DNA of 53,454 bases. It comes from Streptomyces atriruber. Lineage in GTDB: Bacteria; Actinomycetota; Actinomycetes; Streptomycetales; Streptomycetaceae. Below are positions 1-8,955 of this stretch, in pieces. The notes beneath the pieces are model-generated. The model searched no databases and was not told where the DNA came from. It saw nothing but the letters and a program-made list of their open reading frames with translations. A program made the position numbers and the translations under genes. Within the stretch, counting starts at the first letter, position 1. Every line of letters begins with the position of its first letter. The stretch lies in the NCBI RefSeq assembly GCF_001418325.1, contig NZ_LIPN01000075.1, positions 1 to 53,454 of the forward strand, given 5' to 3'.

Positions 1-1
1 C

Positions 2-847
2 GTCGGAGTCGACGGCTCCGACTCGAGTCTGCGCGCCCTGGACTGGGCCGTGGACAGGGCCGAGGCGTACGGTGTGCCATTGCGTGTGGTCCATGCCTCC
101 AGGTGGGAGTGGTACGAGGGACACACGCCGTCCTTTGACATCAACAGGTCGTCCGTGCAGGTCCTGTCGGAACACATCGTGGCCTCGGCGGTCGAGCGCG
201 CGCAGAGTCGCGCGGGCGCCATGAAGGTGACCGGTGAAGTCCTGCCCGAAGATCCCTCCTTCGCCCTGGTACGGGTCGGTGCGGAGGCGGGGGCCGTTGT
301 GGTCGGGAGCCGGGGGCGCGGCGAGCTGGCCGATCTGCTGCTCGGCTCGGTGAGCCTGTCCGTCGCCGCGCGTGCCACGGTGCCGGTGATCGTCGTACGT
401 GGCGAGGCGAAGAACGTCGCGAGCGGCTTCCGCACCGTGGTTCTTGGTGTGGACGACGCGCGGGACTCGGCCCTCGCGGTGGAGTTCGCCTTCCAGGAGG
501 CGCTGACGGCGCATGCCTCCCTGACCGTCCTCCACGCCTGGCGCTGCCCCGCGCGGGAGGTGCCGGATGTTCCCATGGCGGACCACGAGGAGCACCGAGA
601 CCGGGCCGAGGAGCAGGTGGAGCTGGCAGTTCGGGAAGCAACGGCCGCCCACCCCGAGGTCACGGTCCGCCGCGAGGTCGTCGAGGGCCACGCACGCACG
701 GTGCTTCTCGACGCCGCCCGTGGGGCGGACCTCCTGGTCGTCGGCGCCCGCCGCCGCAAGGGGCACGTCGGCATGCAGCTCGGCCCGGTCAACCACGCCG
801 TGCTGCACCACGCGGACTGTCCGGTGGCTGTCGTCCCCCACGGCTGA
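2..847 (+). CDS. Universal stress protein, tandem USP domains, 5' end outside window
   Basis: The reading frame is open from base 2, so the start codon lies upstream; the first visible residues (VGVDGSDSSLRALDWAV) are the beta1-alpha1 of a USP domain. Two USP domains follow. The first ends near a glycine-rich G-S-R-G-R-G nucleotide-loop segment with GSVSLSVAARATVPVIVV; the second ends with GARRRKGHVGMQLGPV and CPVAVVP. In this family the loop G-2x-G-9x-G(S/T) binds ATP, so ATP binding is likely for domain 1. The role is inferred to be stress or hypoxia survival, as for DosR-regulon USPs. It lies 80 bp upstream of a second USP on the same strand. Confidence 0.93.
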   Translation, partial: VGVDGSDSSLRALDWAVDRAEAYGVPLRVVHASRWEWYEGHTPSFDINRSSVQVLSEHIVASAVERAQSRAGAMKVTGEVLPEDPSFALVRVGAEAGAVVVGSRGRGELADLLLGSVSLSVAARATVPVIVVRGEAKNVASGFRTVVLGVDDARDSALAVEFAFQEALTAHASLTVLHAWRCPAREVPDVPMADHEEHRDRAEEQVELAVREATAAHPEVTVRREVVEGHARTVLLDAARGADLLVVGARRRKGHVGMQLGPVNHAVLHHADCPVAVVPHG

Positions 848-927
848 ACACCGTGCCACCGGACCCGAAGCCACCGACCGGTCCTGGGCCGGCCGGCTCT
901 CTCCGACTCACCGCAGGAGTATGTATC

Positions 928-1773
928 GTGCCCGATCGACAGCTCATCACGGCAGGTATCGACGGCTCGGCCGAAAGTTTGGCCGCTGCTGACTGGGCCG
1001 CACGCGAGGCGCTGCTCCGTGGCCTGCCTCTGCACCTCGTCCACGCCTTCGATCAGCCATCGGAGCGGACGCATCTGCCTGAGGTCGAGGTCCCCTTCCA
1101 CCGCGAGAGCGGTGCGCTCGACCGCGCCGTGCTCAGGCTCTCCTCCTCACATCCCGCTCTCGGGATTCTCGATGAACAAGTCACCGCGTCACCGGTCGAG
1201 GCTCTGGTGGAATCAGCAGGGTCCTCCAGCATGCTCGTGCTGGGCTCACGCGGATTCGGCGCGTTCACCGGAACCCTGGTCGGCTCGGTCGCCCTGGCCG
1301 TCACGGCCCGTGCCTCCTGCCCCGTCATTCTGGTACGCGCCGTCGAGGACCCCGAAGACGCAGGATCCGCCGACCGGTTCGGGCCGGTGGTGCTCGGTCT
1401 TGATCTGGAACATCCCTGCGACGAACTCATCGAGTTCGCCTTCGTGGCGGCCACGCTCCGCGACGTGCCGCTCCAGGTCGTCCACACATGGGCAGTTCCC
1501 CTGGTACCCAGTGCCGCAGCCACGGATCCCGAGGCAGCGAAGTCGCGTCTGCTGACGGCCGCACTGGCTCCCTGGCGGCACAAGCACCCCAAAGCGCAGG
1601 TCACGCAGCGGCTCGTGCACGGTCTAGCACGTCACCACCTCGTCAAGGCCGCCGCGGACGCCGGGCTGCTGGTGATCGGCCGCCGCATCACTGCAGGAGA
1701 ACGCCTTGGGCCGACGGCGCACGCGGCCATCCACCACGCCAAGAGCCCGGTCGCCGTCGTGCCGCACAACTGA
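928..1773 (+). CDS. Universal stress protein, tandem USP domains
   Basis: The frame is open from 853, but a GTG at 928 preceded by GCAGGAG at 8-nt spacing gives a protein starting VPDRQLITAGIDGSAES, the normal USP N-terminus, so 928 is preferred (281 aa). Domain 1 contains the ATP-loop-like segment LGSRGFGAFTGTLVGSVA. Domain 2 starts around GPVVLGLDLEHPCDELIEFA and ends SPVAVVPHN. It is probably cotranscribed with the preceding USP gene. A strong hairpin just downstream separates it from the convergent USP gene. Function within the family is known only as general stress protection. Confidence 0.92.
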   Translation: MPDRQLITAGIDGSAESLAAADWAAREALLRGLPLHLVHAFDQPSERTHLPEVEVPFHRESGALDRAVLRLSSSHPALGILDEQVTASPVEALVESAGSSSMLVLGSRGFGAFTGTLVGSVALAVTARASCPVILVRAVEDPEDAGSADRFGPVVLGLDLEHPCDELIEFAFVAATLRDVPLQVVHTWAVPLVPSAAATDPEAAKSRLLTAALAPWRHKHPKAQVTQRLVHGLARHHLVKAAADAGLLVIGRRITAGERLGPTAHAAIHHAKSPVAVVPHN

Positions 1774-1777
1774 GGGC

Positions 1778-1811
1778 GCCCGCGCGATCGGACCGACTCG
1801 GTCGCGCGGGC
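1778..1811. terminator. Hairpin between two convergent USP genes
   Basis: A perfect 10-bp stem (GCCCGCGCGA / TCGCGCGGGC) with a 14-nt loop begins 4 bp after the stop of the plus-strand USP gene and lies 110 bp beyond the stop of the minus-strand one. There is no T-tract, as is usual for actinobacterial terminators. It is well placed to end transcription from the left. Confidence 0.6.
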
Positions 1812-1920
1812 GAGTGCGGCACGCGCGCGCTGCGTCGCCGCATCGGAATGGTCCTGGTTGCCTGCTCTGCCACCGGGACCCTGATGGTCAGGACGTGGAT
1901 CGTCGGTATGGGGTGGAGGG

Positions 1921-2799
1921 TCAGTAGTGCGGAACCACCACCACCGGGCACCGAGCGTGCTGCATCACTGCATGGACGGTGGGGCTGCTGTGCAGACCGA
2001 GATACGGGTGCGCGCCGAGCCGGTGGCCGACGACGAGCAGATCCGCGCCGTCGGTGTCCCGCAGCAGGGTGGAGGACGCCTTGCCTCTCCGAACGCTCTC
2101 GATCACCGGCACCTCCGGGTACTCGCCCCGTCGCACTTTCAGTACCGCGGTGAGGAGGCCACTGCGCTCCTCCTCTCGGTGTTCGGCCTCGACGAGCCCG
2201 ATCTCCGTGGCCTCTCCTTCCGAGGTCGGGGGGTCGGACCAAGCGTGGACAACGCGCAGTCCACAGCGGCGCAGCCGTGCTTCCTCGAAGGCGAAGCCGA
2301 TCGCCTCGGCACAGGGGTTGCCGAGGTCGACGCCAAGGACCACATCGCCCGTCCTCGGCACGTGTGCGCTCCGCCCCTGCCCTTCGCCCGCCCTCACCAG
2401 TGCGACGGGGCGTTCCACGCGACTGATGACGCCCCTGGCGACCGAGCCACCAGGGAGACCTGCCGGGCTCCGCTTCGTGCGCCTCCCCAGCGCCAGTAGT
2501 TCGGCTCCGTCCGCCAACCGCGACAGGGCCGTGACAGCCGGGCCCTCGACCTGGTCGGTCTTGACCCGCAGTCCGGGGCAGGCCCTCGCGATGCGGTCCG
2601 CGGCAGCGTTCAGAACACGCTCCGCCTCCGCCCTTTGGGCCGTGTTCGCCGCAACTGACACCATCGAGTACGGGCTCCGGCTCCAGGCATGGACCAGCAG
2701 CAGCGGTCGCCCTTTGTAGACGGCTTCTCGTGCCGCCCAGTCAGCTGCCGCCAAGGACTCCGGCCTTCCGTCGATTCCGGCGACCACGGATCGCGACAT
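1921..2799 (-). CDS. Universal stress protein, tandem USP domains
   Basis: 292 aa, ATG at 2799 with a GGAGGT ribosome site about 5 nt upstream. Both USP domains are visible: MSRSVVAGIDGRPESLAAAD at the N-terminus, and a second domain from about residue 150 (VVLGVDLGNPCAEAIGFAFE) to CPVVVVPHY at the end. The expected ATP-loop region of domain 1 reads LALGRRTKRSPAGLPGGSVA, so the first glycine pair of the classic motif is altered; nucleotide binding may be weaker. It converges with the USP at 928-1773 and follows the secreted-protein gene on the same strand, 52 bp downstream of it. Confidence 0.92.
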   Translation of the reverse strand: MSRSVVAGIDGRPESLAAADWAAREAVYKGRPLLLVHAWSRSPYSMVSVAANTAQRAEAERVLNAAADRIARACPGLRVKTDQVEGPAVTALSRLADGAELLALGRRTKRSPAGLPGGSVARGVISRVERPVALVRAGEGQGRSAHVPRTGDVVLGVDLGNPCAEAIGFAFEEARLRRCGLRVVHAWSDPPTSEGEATEIGLVEAEHREEERSGLLTAVLKVRRGEYPEVPVIESVRRGKASSTLLRDTDGADLLVVGHRLGAHPYLGLHSSPTVHAVMQHARCPVVVVPHY

Positions 2800-2851
2800 G
2801 ACCCACCTCCAGCTCCCGGGCGAGCGGAACTCGTCCGGATCGTGAGCGCCG

Positions 2852-3355
2852 TTACCTTGCCGAGCCCACCTCGATGCCCGAGATATCCCTGCTTGCCACG
2901 TCCGACTGAACGGTCAGGTAGCTGTGGTGAGTCCGGTGCCGCGCGTCGCGCCACGTCAACCGGACGACCGTCCAGCAGTGCCCCATGCCACTGTCCTGAT
3001 AGGTCACCTTCCACGCGCTCGGCACGGCTTTGCTCCGGAGAACTCCATCGCGATGGTGCGCGGACTCCCACTGCGCGAGGCTCTTGCGCAGTCCTGCCGT
3101 GAGGTATTGGTGTCGCAGGCTGTTCGCCAGCGAGTTGTGGCCCGTGTCATGGAGGACGTCGACGTACGCACCGTAGAAGTTCGCAACATGGTCCACGGTC
3201 GACGTCGGGCTACCGCTGCGCGCGGGGACAGTGCTCATGTGACGGGCCTGTGGGTGCACCGAGGCCGAGCTCGCGCCGACGAATGGCACGGTCAGTGTGA
3301 GCAAGGCCACCGACACACCCGAGACGACGCGTCGGGTCTTGGGGTCCAAGCTCAT
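2852..3355 (-). CDS. Secreted protein of unknown function
   Basis: The longest frame starts at 3553, but ATG 3355 has an AGGGAGG site 5 nt upstream and begins with a textbook signal peptide: MSLDPKTRR, then a hydrophobic core VVSGVSVALLTLTVPFVGAS and an Ala/Ser cleavage region. The mature part is about 130 aa. It has a helical region (FYGAYVDVLHDTG...LANSLRHQYLT) and a beta-rich end (WKVTYQDSG, TVVRLTW, SYLTV), which resembles an NTF2-like or Cys-poor secreted fold, but no family is recognised. It is the promoter-proximal gene upstream of the minus-strand USP, with a palindrome 52-68 bp before its start. Confidence 0.72.
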   Translation of the reverse strand: MSLDPKTRRVVSGVSVALLTLTVPFVGASSASVHPQARHMSTVPARSGSPTSTVDHVANFYGAYVDVLHDTGHNSLANSLRHQYLTAGLRKSLAQWESAHHRDGVLRSKAVPSAWKVTYQDSGMGHCWTVVRLTWRDARHRTHHSYLTVQSDVASRDISGIEVGSAR

Positions 3356-3406
3356 GGAGACCTCCCTCATCACCTCTATTGCAGTCCCGGAGACGCATTC
3401 TCCGTA

Positions 3407-3423
3407 GAGGGCAAGTGGCCCTC
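3407..3423. promoter_or_regulatory. DosR-like palindrome before secreted-protein gene
   Basis: GAGGGCAAGTGGCCCTC is a near-perfect palindrome with core AGGGC-AAGT-GGCCC, one base off the GGGNC-N4-GNCCC pattern found upstream of other stress genes in this window. It is 52-68 bp upstream of the ATG at 3355. Binding by a DevR/OsdR-type regulator is inference. Confidence 0.4.
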
Positions 3424-3469
3424 GAAGCAGAGCCGTTCGGTCCGCGTTCAGTGCCGAACAGCGAGCCCT

Positions 3470-3511
3470 GTGGGGGCCGAGTCGGCACTTCAGGTGCCCG
3501 ACCGGCCCCAC
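3470..3511. repeat. Imperfect inverted repeat in divergent promoter region
   Basis: Left arm 3470-3488 and right arm 3494-3511 pair over about 16 positions (GTCGGCAC / GTGCCCGAC inside, GGGGCC / GGCCCC outside) around a 5-nt centre. It lies between the secreted-protein gene (minus) and the small membrane-protein gene (plus). It could be an operator or an RNA hairpin. Confidence 0.4.
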
Positions 3512-3583
3512 GCATGTGGGAGTCACCTGCGGCAGTGTCCTTGTTATAGGCACGGCACGTTCCGAGCGAAGGAGGGCACTCTC

Positions 3584-3727
3584 ATGACCACGTTCGTCTT
3601 GGTCGGCGCCGCAGTGCTCGGTGCCGTCATGATCTTCGGTGCGACGCCTCCAGTGGTGGGCTGGACCTTGCTCATCGCGGGGCTACTCGGGCTGTTGGCA
3701 AGTGTCGACCGCCGGCACTACCGCTGA
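3584..3727 (+). CDS. Small two-helix membrane protein
   Basis: 47 aa, ATG 3584 with GGAGGG 8 nt upstream; this start is chosen over a much longer upstream extension with no coding character. The sequence has two hydrophobic helices (about residues 3-20 and 24-40) ending in a charged tail SVDRRHYR. Small proteins of this shape are common in Streptomyces stress loci, but no function is known to me. A strong hairpin 40 bp downstream suggests it is monocistronic. Confidence 0.7.
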   Translation: MTTFVLVGAAVLGAVMIFGATPPVVGWTLLIAGLLGLLASVDRRHYR

Positions 3728-3766
3728 GCCGTTCGACTCCGGACGGGAGGCACCGAGAGCGACCAG

Positions 3767-3800
3767 CCCTGCCGTGGACCGGGTCGAGGGCACGGCAGGG
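3767..3800 (+). terminator. Hairpin terminator after small membrane gene
   Basis: A perfect 10-bp stem, CCCTGCCGTG / CACGGCAGGG, with a 14-nt loop, 40 bp after the stop at 3727 and 47 bp before the next start at 3847. No T-tract. Confidence 0.5.
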
Positions 3801-3846
3801 GCGAGACCGGGAATCGGCGAGGAACATCTGAGGGAGGGGGAGGGGT

Positions 3847-4866
3847 ATGTCGGCTCAGCCCGACGGCTCCGACCACGCGATCCACTACGTGGTCCGTGCG
3901 GCCATCACCGCGCCTTCGCTGCACAACTCGCAGCCCTGGCTCTTCGTCGGCCGCGGCGGGGACATCCTGCTGTACGCAGATCTCACCCGCCGTCTCCCGT
4001 CCACCGATCCGAATGGACGCGAGCTCGTTGTCAGCTGTGGCGCCGCCCTGTTCAATCTGCGTCTCGCCATGCGCCATCTCGGCTTCCGACCGGTGGTGCA
4101 TCCCCTGCCCACACCTCGGCTGCCGCGACTGCTGGCCCAGGTGAGCTGGGGGGCGTACGCGCGCCCCACTGCCGGCGAAGAGTTGTTGTACCGCGCCATG
4201 CGCGAGCGGCGCACCCATCGCGGCCCGTTCCAGTCCACCCCTCTCCCCGCTCCGCTGATCGAGGCTTTACGACTGCAGGCCCTGGCAGAGGGCGCCGAAC
4301 TGCACACGGTCGTCGATCCGGCCCAGCAGCACCGTCTGGCTGCCGTGGTGCACAGAGCCGAGAGCTTCCAACGCTCGGACCCCGACTGCACCGCTGAGCT
4401 GATGGGCTGGACTCAGCCTCACCGAAGCTGCCGCTACGACGGCGTGCCCTCGGAAGCGACCCCTTTCCACCCGGACTCGGCTCTCCTGGCCGGACGGGAC
4501 TTCACCGGATGGAGCCGGCCGTCTCGCGGTGACGGCTCCGCCGGGCCCCTTCTCACGAGAACGGGACTCGTGGCGCTGCTCAACACACCACGTGACACCC
4601 CGCAGGACTGGTTACGCGCGGGCCAGGCCCTCCAACGCGTCCTGCTCTACGCCACCAGTCACACGATCAGCGCCGGTTTTCACACCCAACCGCTGGAAAT
4701 CCCATCCCTGCGCGCGGATATCCGCACCATGATTCCTTCTCGGCAGTCTCCACAGATGATTCTTCGGCTCGGCCACACCAACTGGACGTGGCGCACCCCA
4801 CGTCGCCCGGTGGAGGACGTGATGTTGGCCGACGTACCTCCACGGGCGTGCCCCCTGGACGTCTGA
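3847..4866 (+). CDS. Acg-family nitroreductase-like FMN protein
   Basis: 339 aa, ATG with a G-rich GGAGGGG site. The N-terminal motif APSLHNSQPW matches the APSxHNxQPW signature of the Acg/Rv2032 group, which are nitroreductase-fold proteins from the mycobacterial DosR regulon thought to store FMN in a closed, mostly non-catalytic pocket. The length (about 330 aa) is typical of the two-domain Acg form. The paired segments RMRERRTHRGPF-like (here MRERRTHRGPFQ) and the C-terminal LRLGHTNWTWRTPRRPVEDV are also characteristic. Its place between USP genes supports a dormancy or redox-stress role; the biochemical activity is not established. Confidence 0.85.
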   Translation: MSAQPDGSDHAIHYVVRAAITAPSLHNSQPWLFVGRGGDILLYADLTRRLPSTDPNGRELVVSCGAALFNLRLAMRHLGFRPVVHPLPTPRLPRLLAQVSWGAYARPTAGEELLYRAMRERRTHRGPFQSTPLPAPLIEALRLQALAEGAELHTVVDPAQQHRLAAVVHRAESFQRSDPDCTAELMGWTQPHRSCRYDGVPSEATPFHPDSALLAGRDFTGWSRPSRGDGSAGPLLTRTGLVALLNTPRDTPQDWLRAGQALQRVLLYATSHTISAGFHTQPLEIPSLRADIRTMIPSRQSPQMILRLGHTNWTWRTPRRPVEDVMLADVPPRACPLDV

Positions 4867-4987
4867 CGGGGCATCCCGCAGACGTCGGCTGACCGAGAAC
4901 GACGCTGGTCGGGTCAACCACCCGGTCCTAAGGTGGAAATGCTCCGGGTCTCCCGGACGGCGACGGAGAAGACTATGGCAGCAGCGG

Positions 4988-5641
4988 TACTCGCACGTCA
5001 CGTGCCCCGTGGTGATCTTGCCGGTGCCTGAACACGCACCGCGTCGACCGTACTTCGTCGTCGGTGCGGACCTGGGCTGGGACGGTCGGCATCATTCCGC
5101 GGCCGCGCTCCATCATGCCTTCGAGAGGGCCGCGCAACAGGGGGCAGAACTGCGGGTACTGCACGTGTGGCATCCCCCCGTCCTCGGCGTTCTGGACGAG
5201 CGAGCAGCGTTGCGGGAGTGCCGTCGCCTGCTGACGGATACCGTGGCGTGCCTGCAGACCTTGCACCCGACCGTGAACGTTCGGCACTCGGTGCTCCGCG
5301 GGTCTGTGGCAACGGTACTGGCCGCGGAATCCGCGCAGTCGCTCGGTCTGATCGTGGGGTTCCGCAGATGCAGTGGCGCTCCCCGTCCCATCGTCGGCTC
5401 GGTCGCTGCGCGTGCCCTCCGTGAAGCGCAGTGCCCCGTCATCGTCGTGCCACAGGCCGGCATGTACGAGCACCCACGGAGATGGTCACGCGTCAGTCGA
5501 CTGGCCTGCCTCGGCAGGAAAGCCGTCGGCCGTTGCATCTGCCTGCCCGTCCGCTCCGGCGCCCGTCTGTGCCGTTGGTGCTGGTGCTGGTCAGCGGTGC
5601 GGCGGACTGGATCCTCATCCTGTCCGCACCGACCGACATGA
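4988..5641 (+). pseudogene. 5'-deleted tandem USP remnant
   Basis: The frame carries a USP second domain (from YFVVGADLGWDGRHHS to QCPVIVVPQAG, ending near 5458). Before it is only the tail of a first domain: upstream codons read HVTCPVVILPVPE, equivalent to the CPVILVRAVED end of domain 1 in the gene at 928-1773. The rest of domain 1 is missing. The only starts are GTG 5009 or 5012 with no ribosome site; an ATG at 4975 with GGAGAA is in another frame and stops after 18 codons. After the USP domain the frame runs about 60 more codons of Arg/Cys-rich sequence with no homology. This is best read as a deletion remnant; a single-domain USP translated from 5009 cannot be excluded. Confidence 0.7.
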
Positions 5642-5703
5642 CGCAGCAGGTCATCCGCCCCGGCCGGCCCGCCTTGGACTGCCGTGCTTTCCAGCAGCAA
5701 AGC

Positions 5704-8085
5704 TCAGCCGGAAAGCATGAGCCGACACGTATCCCCTGGTTGTAAGCGGATGGTTCGATTCGGAAGCCGTACGTCCACGGCAGACCGGTCGGATGCGGGC
5801 AGCGAGATCTTCAGCGTTTCTCGCTCCAGACGTAGTCGCAGGCCCCAGTGGCCCCGGTAGCGGAGGGCGAAACCGTAGGAGGAGAGCTCCGGCAGCGGCG
5901 CCGGGTCGAGCCACAGAGCACCGCTGCGCGTTTCCAGGCCGGAGAGGCCACGCTGGACGAAGTCGAGAGTTCCGGCCATGGCTCCGAGATGGATGCCTTC
6001 GCCAGTGGTTCCGCCCTGCAGGTCGGCGACGTCTCCCTGGAGCGCCTCTTGACAGTATTTCCACGCGTCGGACCGTCGGGCTCGTGCCAGGACCCAACCG
6101 TGGACCAGGCCGCTCAGGGTGGAGCCGTGACTGGTACGGCTCAGGTAGTAGTCGACAGTGCGTCGCCAGGTGGCCTCGTCGAGTCCGTAGCCCAGTCGCC
6201 CGAAGACCCGTTGAAGTTCCCTCGGCGAGAAGAGGTATCCAAGCATCAGGACATCGGCCTGCTTTGAGGCCTGGTAGCGATTTACGGTGTCGCCCTCCGC
6301 CTCGAGGATCCGGTCGAGCCGACGGATGTCTGCGTATCGCTCTCGATACCTCTCCCAGTCGAGCTCCGTGAGATCGCCGTATCCCTCGAACTGACTGATG
6401 ACGTCGTCGTGGAAGGGCACATGAAGGGTGCGGGACACGTCCTCCCAGAGTTCGAGCTCTCCGCCGTCGAGACCAGCTCTCTCGACGAGTTCCTGGCGGC
6501 GTGGCGCGGGCAGGCCCCTCAGCACGTCGAGCGTACGGGCCAGCACCCACGCTGCGGTCACGTTCGTGTAGGCGTTGTCGTCGAGCCCCGGTGACGAGGC
6601 CCCCGGGTAGGCGTCGTGGTATTCGTCAGGGCCGAGGACGCCCCGGATCCGATGCCGCCCGAGGCTCTCGTCGTAGGTGGCCGAGTCCGCCCAGAAGCGG
6701 GCGATCTGCAACAGCATCTCAACGCCTTTGGTGTGCAGGAACTCGGCGTCCCCACTGGCCTCGCAGTACTGCCAGACGTTGAACGCGACGGCAGAACCGA
6801 CGTGGTGCTGGAGCCGCGAGTGATCCGGGAGCCAGCGTCCGGAACGGGGGTTGAGGTGAAGCTCCTGTGTCTCCTCCCGCCCGTCGCTACCGCTCTGCCA
6901 CGGATACAGGGCGCCGCGTCTCCCCATGCACCGGGCAGCGGCACAGGCTTGTTCCAGTCGACGATGGCGGTACCGCAGCAGCGCGCGGGACACCTCGGGG
7001 AAATGCAGGTTGAGGTAAGGCAGGACGAACAGTTCGTCCCAGAAGACGTGACCGCGGTATGCCTCACCGTGCAGCCCCCGGGCCGGGACCCCCACGTCGA
7101 GCTCGGCCGTGTGTGGAGAGAGGGTCTGCAGCACATGGAAGAGGTGCAGCCGCAGGATGCTGCCCGCTTCTCCGGGGACGTCCAGTTCGGCACGTCGCCA
7201 GAGCTGATCCCAAGCGCTGATGTGCGTATCGAGCAGCTCGTCGAAGCCGGCTGCCGCACGCATGCGATCGAGCGCGGCGCGCAGCGGATCACTGATCGCG
7301 GGGTCTCTCGAGGTGTGCAGAGCGACCGTTTTGTCGACGGTCGCCGTGCACCCGGGCTCCAGCTGCAGAAGAGTGCGTTGGGTGGCCTTCAAGGGTGTTC
7401 CTCCACTCGTGACGTCGCCCGTCACGGTGAGGCGGGCCGCGAACGCGATGCGGATGTCCGAAGTGCGGGTGCGACAGCGCAACCACACGGCGTCAGGCCC
7501 GGCGGTGCCGGTGTGCACATGAATCAGGTGGTCGGCGGCCAGGTCGTGGTAGCGAGGCACGCCGGCGTTGGTGACATCGCCGTCCAGAGCTGCCTCGACC
7601 TGCAGAGTCCCGGAGAAGTTCTCGGCCGTGAACTCGGTTCGCAATGCGGCCAGATGCGGGTCGCCCATGTGGACGAGGCGCAGTTGACGGACCGCGAGTC
7701 GCCGTCCCTCTGTGTCGGTGTACCGGCTGCGGCGCTCCAACAGGCCGCTGGAGAGGTGAAGGGTCTGACTGTGATCCAGCAAGGTCGCGGTCTCCGGGGA
7801 GAACCACGCTCCGGTCTCCTCGCCGCTGTACAGACGGAAACGGAGCGGCAGCCAGTTCGGCAGATTGACCATGTCCTCGTTCTCCACCCGGCGCCCGGCC
7901 ACGTCCGAGATGAGGCGGTCGTAACAGCCAGCGACGTACGTGCCCGGATAGTGCACGTCGTCCGCACCGCATTCGGGCACCGCGCCGCGGGTCGCGAAGT
8001 ATCCGTTGCCCAGCGTGCACAACGACTCTCTGAGCCGCTCCTCCGCGCGATCGTAACCTGCGTACTTCCAGGTCCAGTCCGTCAC
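5704..8085 (-). CDS. Glycoside hydrolase family 65 disaccharide phosphorylase
   Basis: 793 aa, full family length. GH65 enzymes cleave alpha-glucobioses (maltose, trehalose, kojibiose, nigerose) with phosphate to give beta-glucose 1-phosphate and glucose. The N-terminal beta-sandwich carries LGNGYFATRGA, the (alpha/alpha)6 barrel follows from about residue 310 with HVFWDELFVLPYL, and the general acid is seen in GPDEYHDAYPG at Glu488, the equivalent of Glu487 of the Lactobacillus maltose phosphorylase. The phosphate-site region is SRTSHGSTLS. Which disaccharide is used cannot be read from sequence. The GTG start overlaps the stop of the upstream HAD gene (GTGA), indicating translational coupling; the substrate product pair fits the neighbouring beta-phosphoglucomutase-like enzyme. 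Confidence 0.93.
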   Translation of the reverse strand: MTDWTWKYAGYDRAEERLRESLCTLGNGYFATRGAVPECGADDVHYPGTYVAGCYDRLISDVAGRRVENEDMVNLPNWLPLRFRLYSGEETGAWFSPETATLLDHSQTLHLSSGLLERRSRYTDTEGRRLAVRQLRLVHMGDPHLAALRTEFTAENFSGTLQVEAALDGDVTNAGVPRYHDLAADHLIHVHTGTAGPDAVWLRCRTRTSDIRIAFAARLTVTGDVTSGGTPLKATQRTLLQLEPGCTATVDKTVALHTSRDPAISDPLRAALDRMRAAAGFDELLDTHISAWDQLWRRAELDVPGEAGSILRLHLFHVLQTLSPHTAELDVGVPARGLHGEAYRGHVFWDELFVLPYLNLHFPEVSRALLRYRHRRLEQACAAARCMGRRGALYPWQSGSDGREETQELHLNPRSGRWLPDHSRLQHHVGSAVAFNVWQYCEASGDAEFLHTKGVEMLLQIARFWADSATYDESLGRHRIRGVLGPDEYHDAYPGASSPGLDDNAYTNVTAAWVLARTLDVLRGLPAPRRQELVERAGLDGGELELWEDVSRTLHVPFHDDVISQFEGYGDLTELDWERYRERYADIRRLDRILEAEGDTVNRYQASKQADVLMLGYLFSPRELQRVFGRLGYGLDEATWRRTVDYYLSRTSHGSTLSGLVHGWVLARARRSDAWKYCQEALQGDVADLQGGTTGEGIHLGAMAGTLDFVQRGLSGLETRSGALWLDPAPLPELSSYGFALRYRGHWGLRLRLERETLKISLPASDRSAVDVRLPNRTIRLQPGDTCRLMLSG

Positions 8086-8912
8086 TTCGGCTTTCCTCCC
8101 AGAAGCAGTTCCCCCAGGTCGCCTACGACGAGGTCGGCCCCGTGGCGCAGCAACCTCGCGCGCGAGTCCCCGGTTCCCGCGCGGTCCACGCCGACGACCA
8201 GAGCGAATCCGCCCCGCCTGCCCGCCTCGACTCCCGCGAGGGCGTCCTCGACAACTGCCGTACGGCGGGCGGGCACACCGAGCCGACGCGCTGCCTCCAG
8301 GAAGAGGTGGGGCTGCGGTTTGCCCGGCAGTCCGAGCCGGGCCGCCTCACCGCCGTCGACGAGAGCGTCGAACAGCCCCGCCACTCCGGCGCGGGTGAGG
8401 ATCTCACGAGCGTGACGGGAGGCGGAGGCTGCGGCAAGGGGCGTTCCCGCCAGCCGGAGAGCGTGCAGCAGGCGGACCGTTCCGGGGTACGCGTCGATGC
8501 CGTGCTCACTCAAGCGCCGCACGAACAGCCGCTCCTTCTCCTCCGCGATGCCCCGTACCGTTCCGGCGGAGCGATCCAGCCCTCGCGAAGCAAGGAACGC
8601 CTCCGCGCCGTCGAGGCGGGATCTTCCGTCCACGTACCGCAGGTAGTCGTCGTGCACATCGAACGGACGCCGCCGCATCGGATCGTCCGGCGTGAGCTCG
8701 CTCAAGTAGGCGTCGAAGGCCGTCTTCCATGCGGCGGCGTGCACGCGGGCGGAGTCGGTGAGCACGCCGTCGGTGTCGAAGACGACCGCGCGCACGTCGC
8801 GAAGCACGGCCGCCAGCTTGTCCAGGGGGTCGTCGGCTTCAGCGCTCGCGACCCGCGCGGTGACCTCGCCGCGGTCGCGGCCGAACCCCTCGGTGCTCCA
8901 CGGTGAACGCAT
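8082..8912 (-). CDS. HAD-family beta-phosphoglucomutase-like enzyme
   Basis: 276 aa from ATG 8912, which has GAGGAG 7 nt upstream and leaves a clean 43-bp gap after the USP stop at 8956; the longer frame starting at 8996 would overlap that gene. HAD motif I is FDTDGVLTDS (nucleophile and acid/base Asp pair), a helical cap follows, motif II is in AAASASRHA, and motif III/IV is AVVEDALAGVEAGRRGG. Beta-phosphoglucomutases convert beta-glucose 1-phosphate to glucose 6-phosphate, exactly the next step after GH65 phosphorolysis, and GH65-HAD gene pairs are a recurrent arrangement. A plain sugar phosphatase is the alternative. Confidence 0.9.
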   Translation of the reverse strand: MRSPWSTEGFGRDRGEVTARVASAEADDPLDKLAAVLRDVRAVVFDTDGVLTDSARVHAAAWKTAFDAYLSELTPDDPMRRRPFDVHDDYLRYVDGRSRLDGAEAFLASRGLDRSAGTVRGIAEEKERLFVRRLSEHGIDAYPGTVRLLHALRLAGTPLAAASASRHAREILTRAGVAGLFDALVDGGEAARLGLPGKPQPHLFLEAARRLGVPARRTAVVEDALAGVEAGRRGGFALVVGVDRAGTGDSRARLLRHGADLVVGDLGELLLGGKPK

Positions 8913-8955
8913 CACGTACTCCTCGCTGAATGGAGCGGGCGGCGGAAGCGGTGGT

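Noticed and set aside
6616..8415. A 599-aa open frame on the plus strand opposite GH65
   Set aside because: It mirrors the GH65 and HAD genes in the complementary frame; no domain, no ribosome site, and the minus-strand genes have catalytic motifs.
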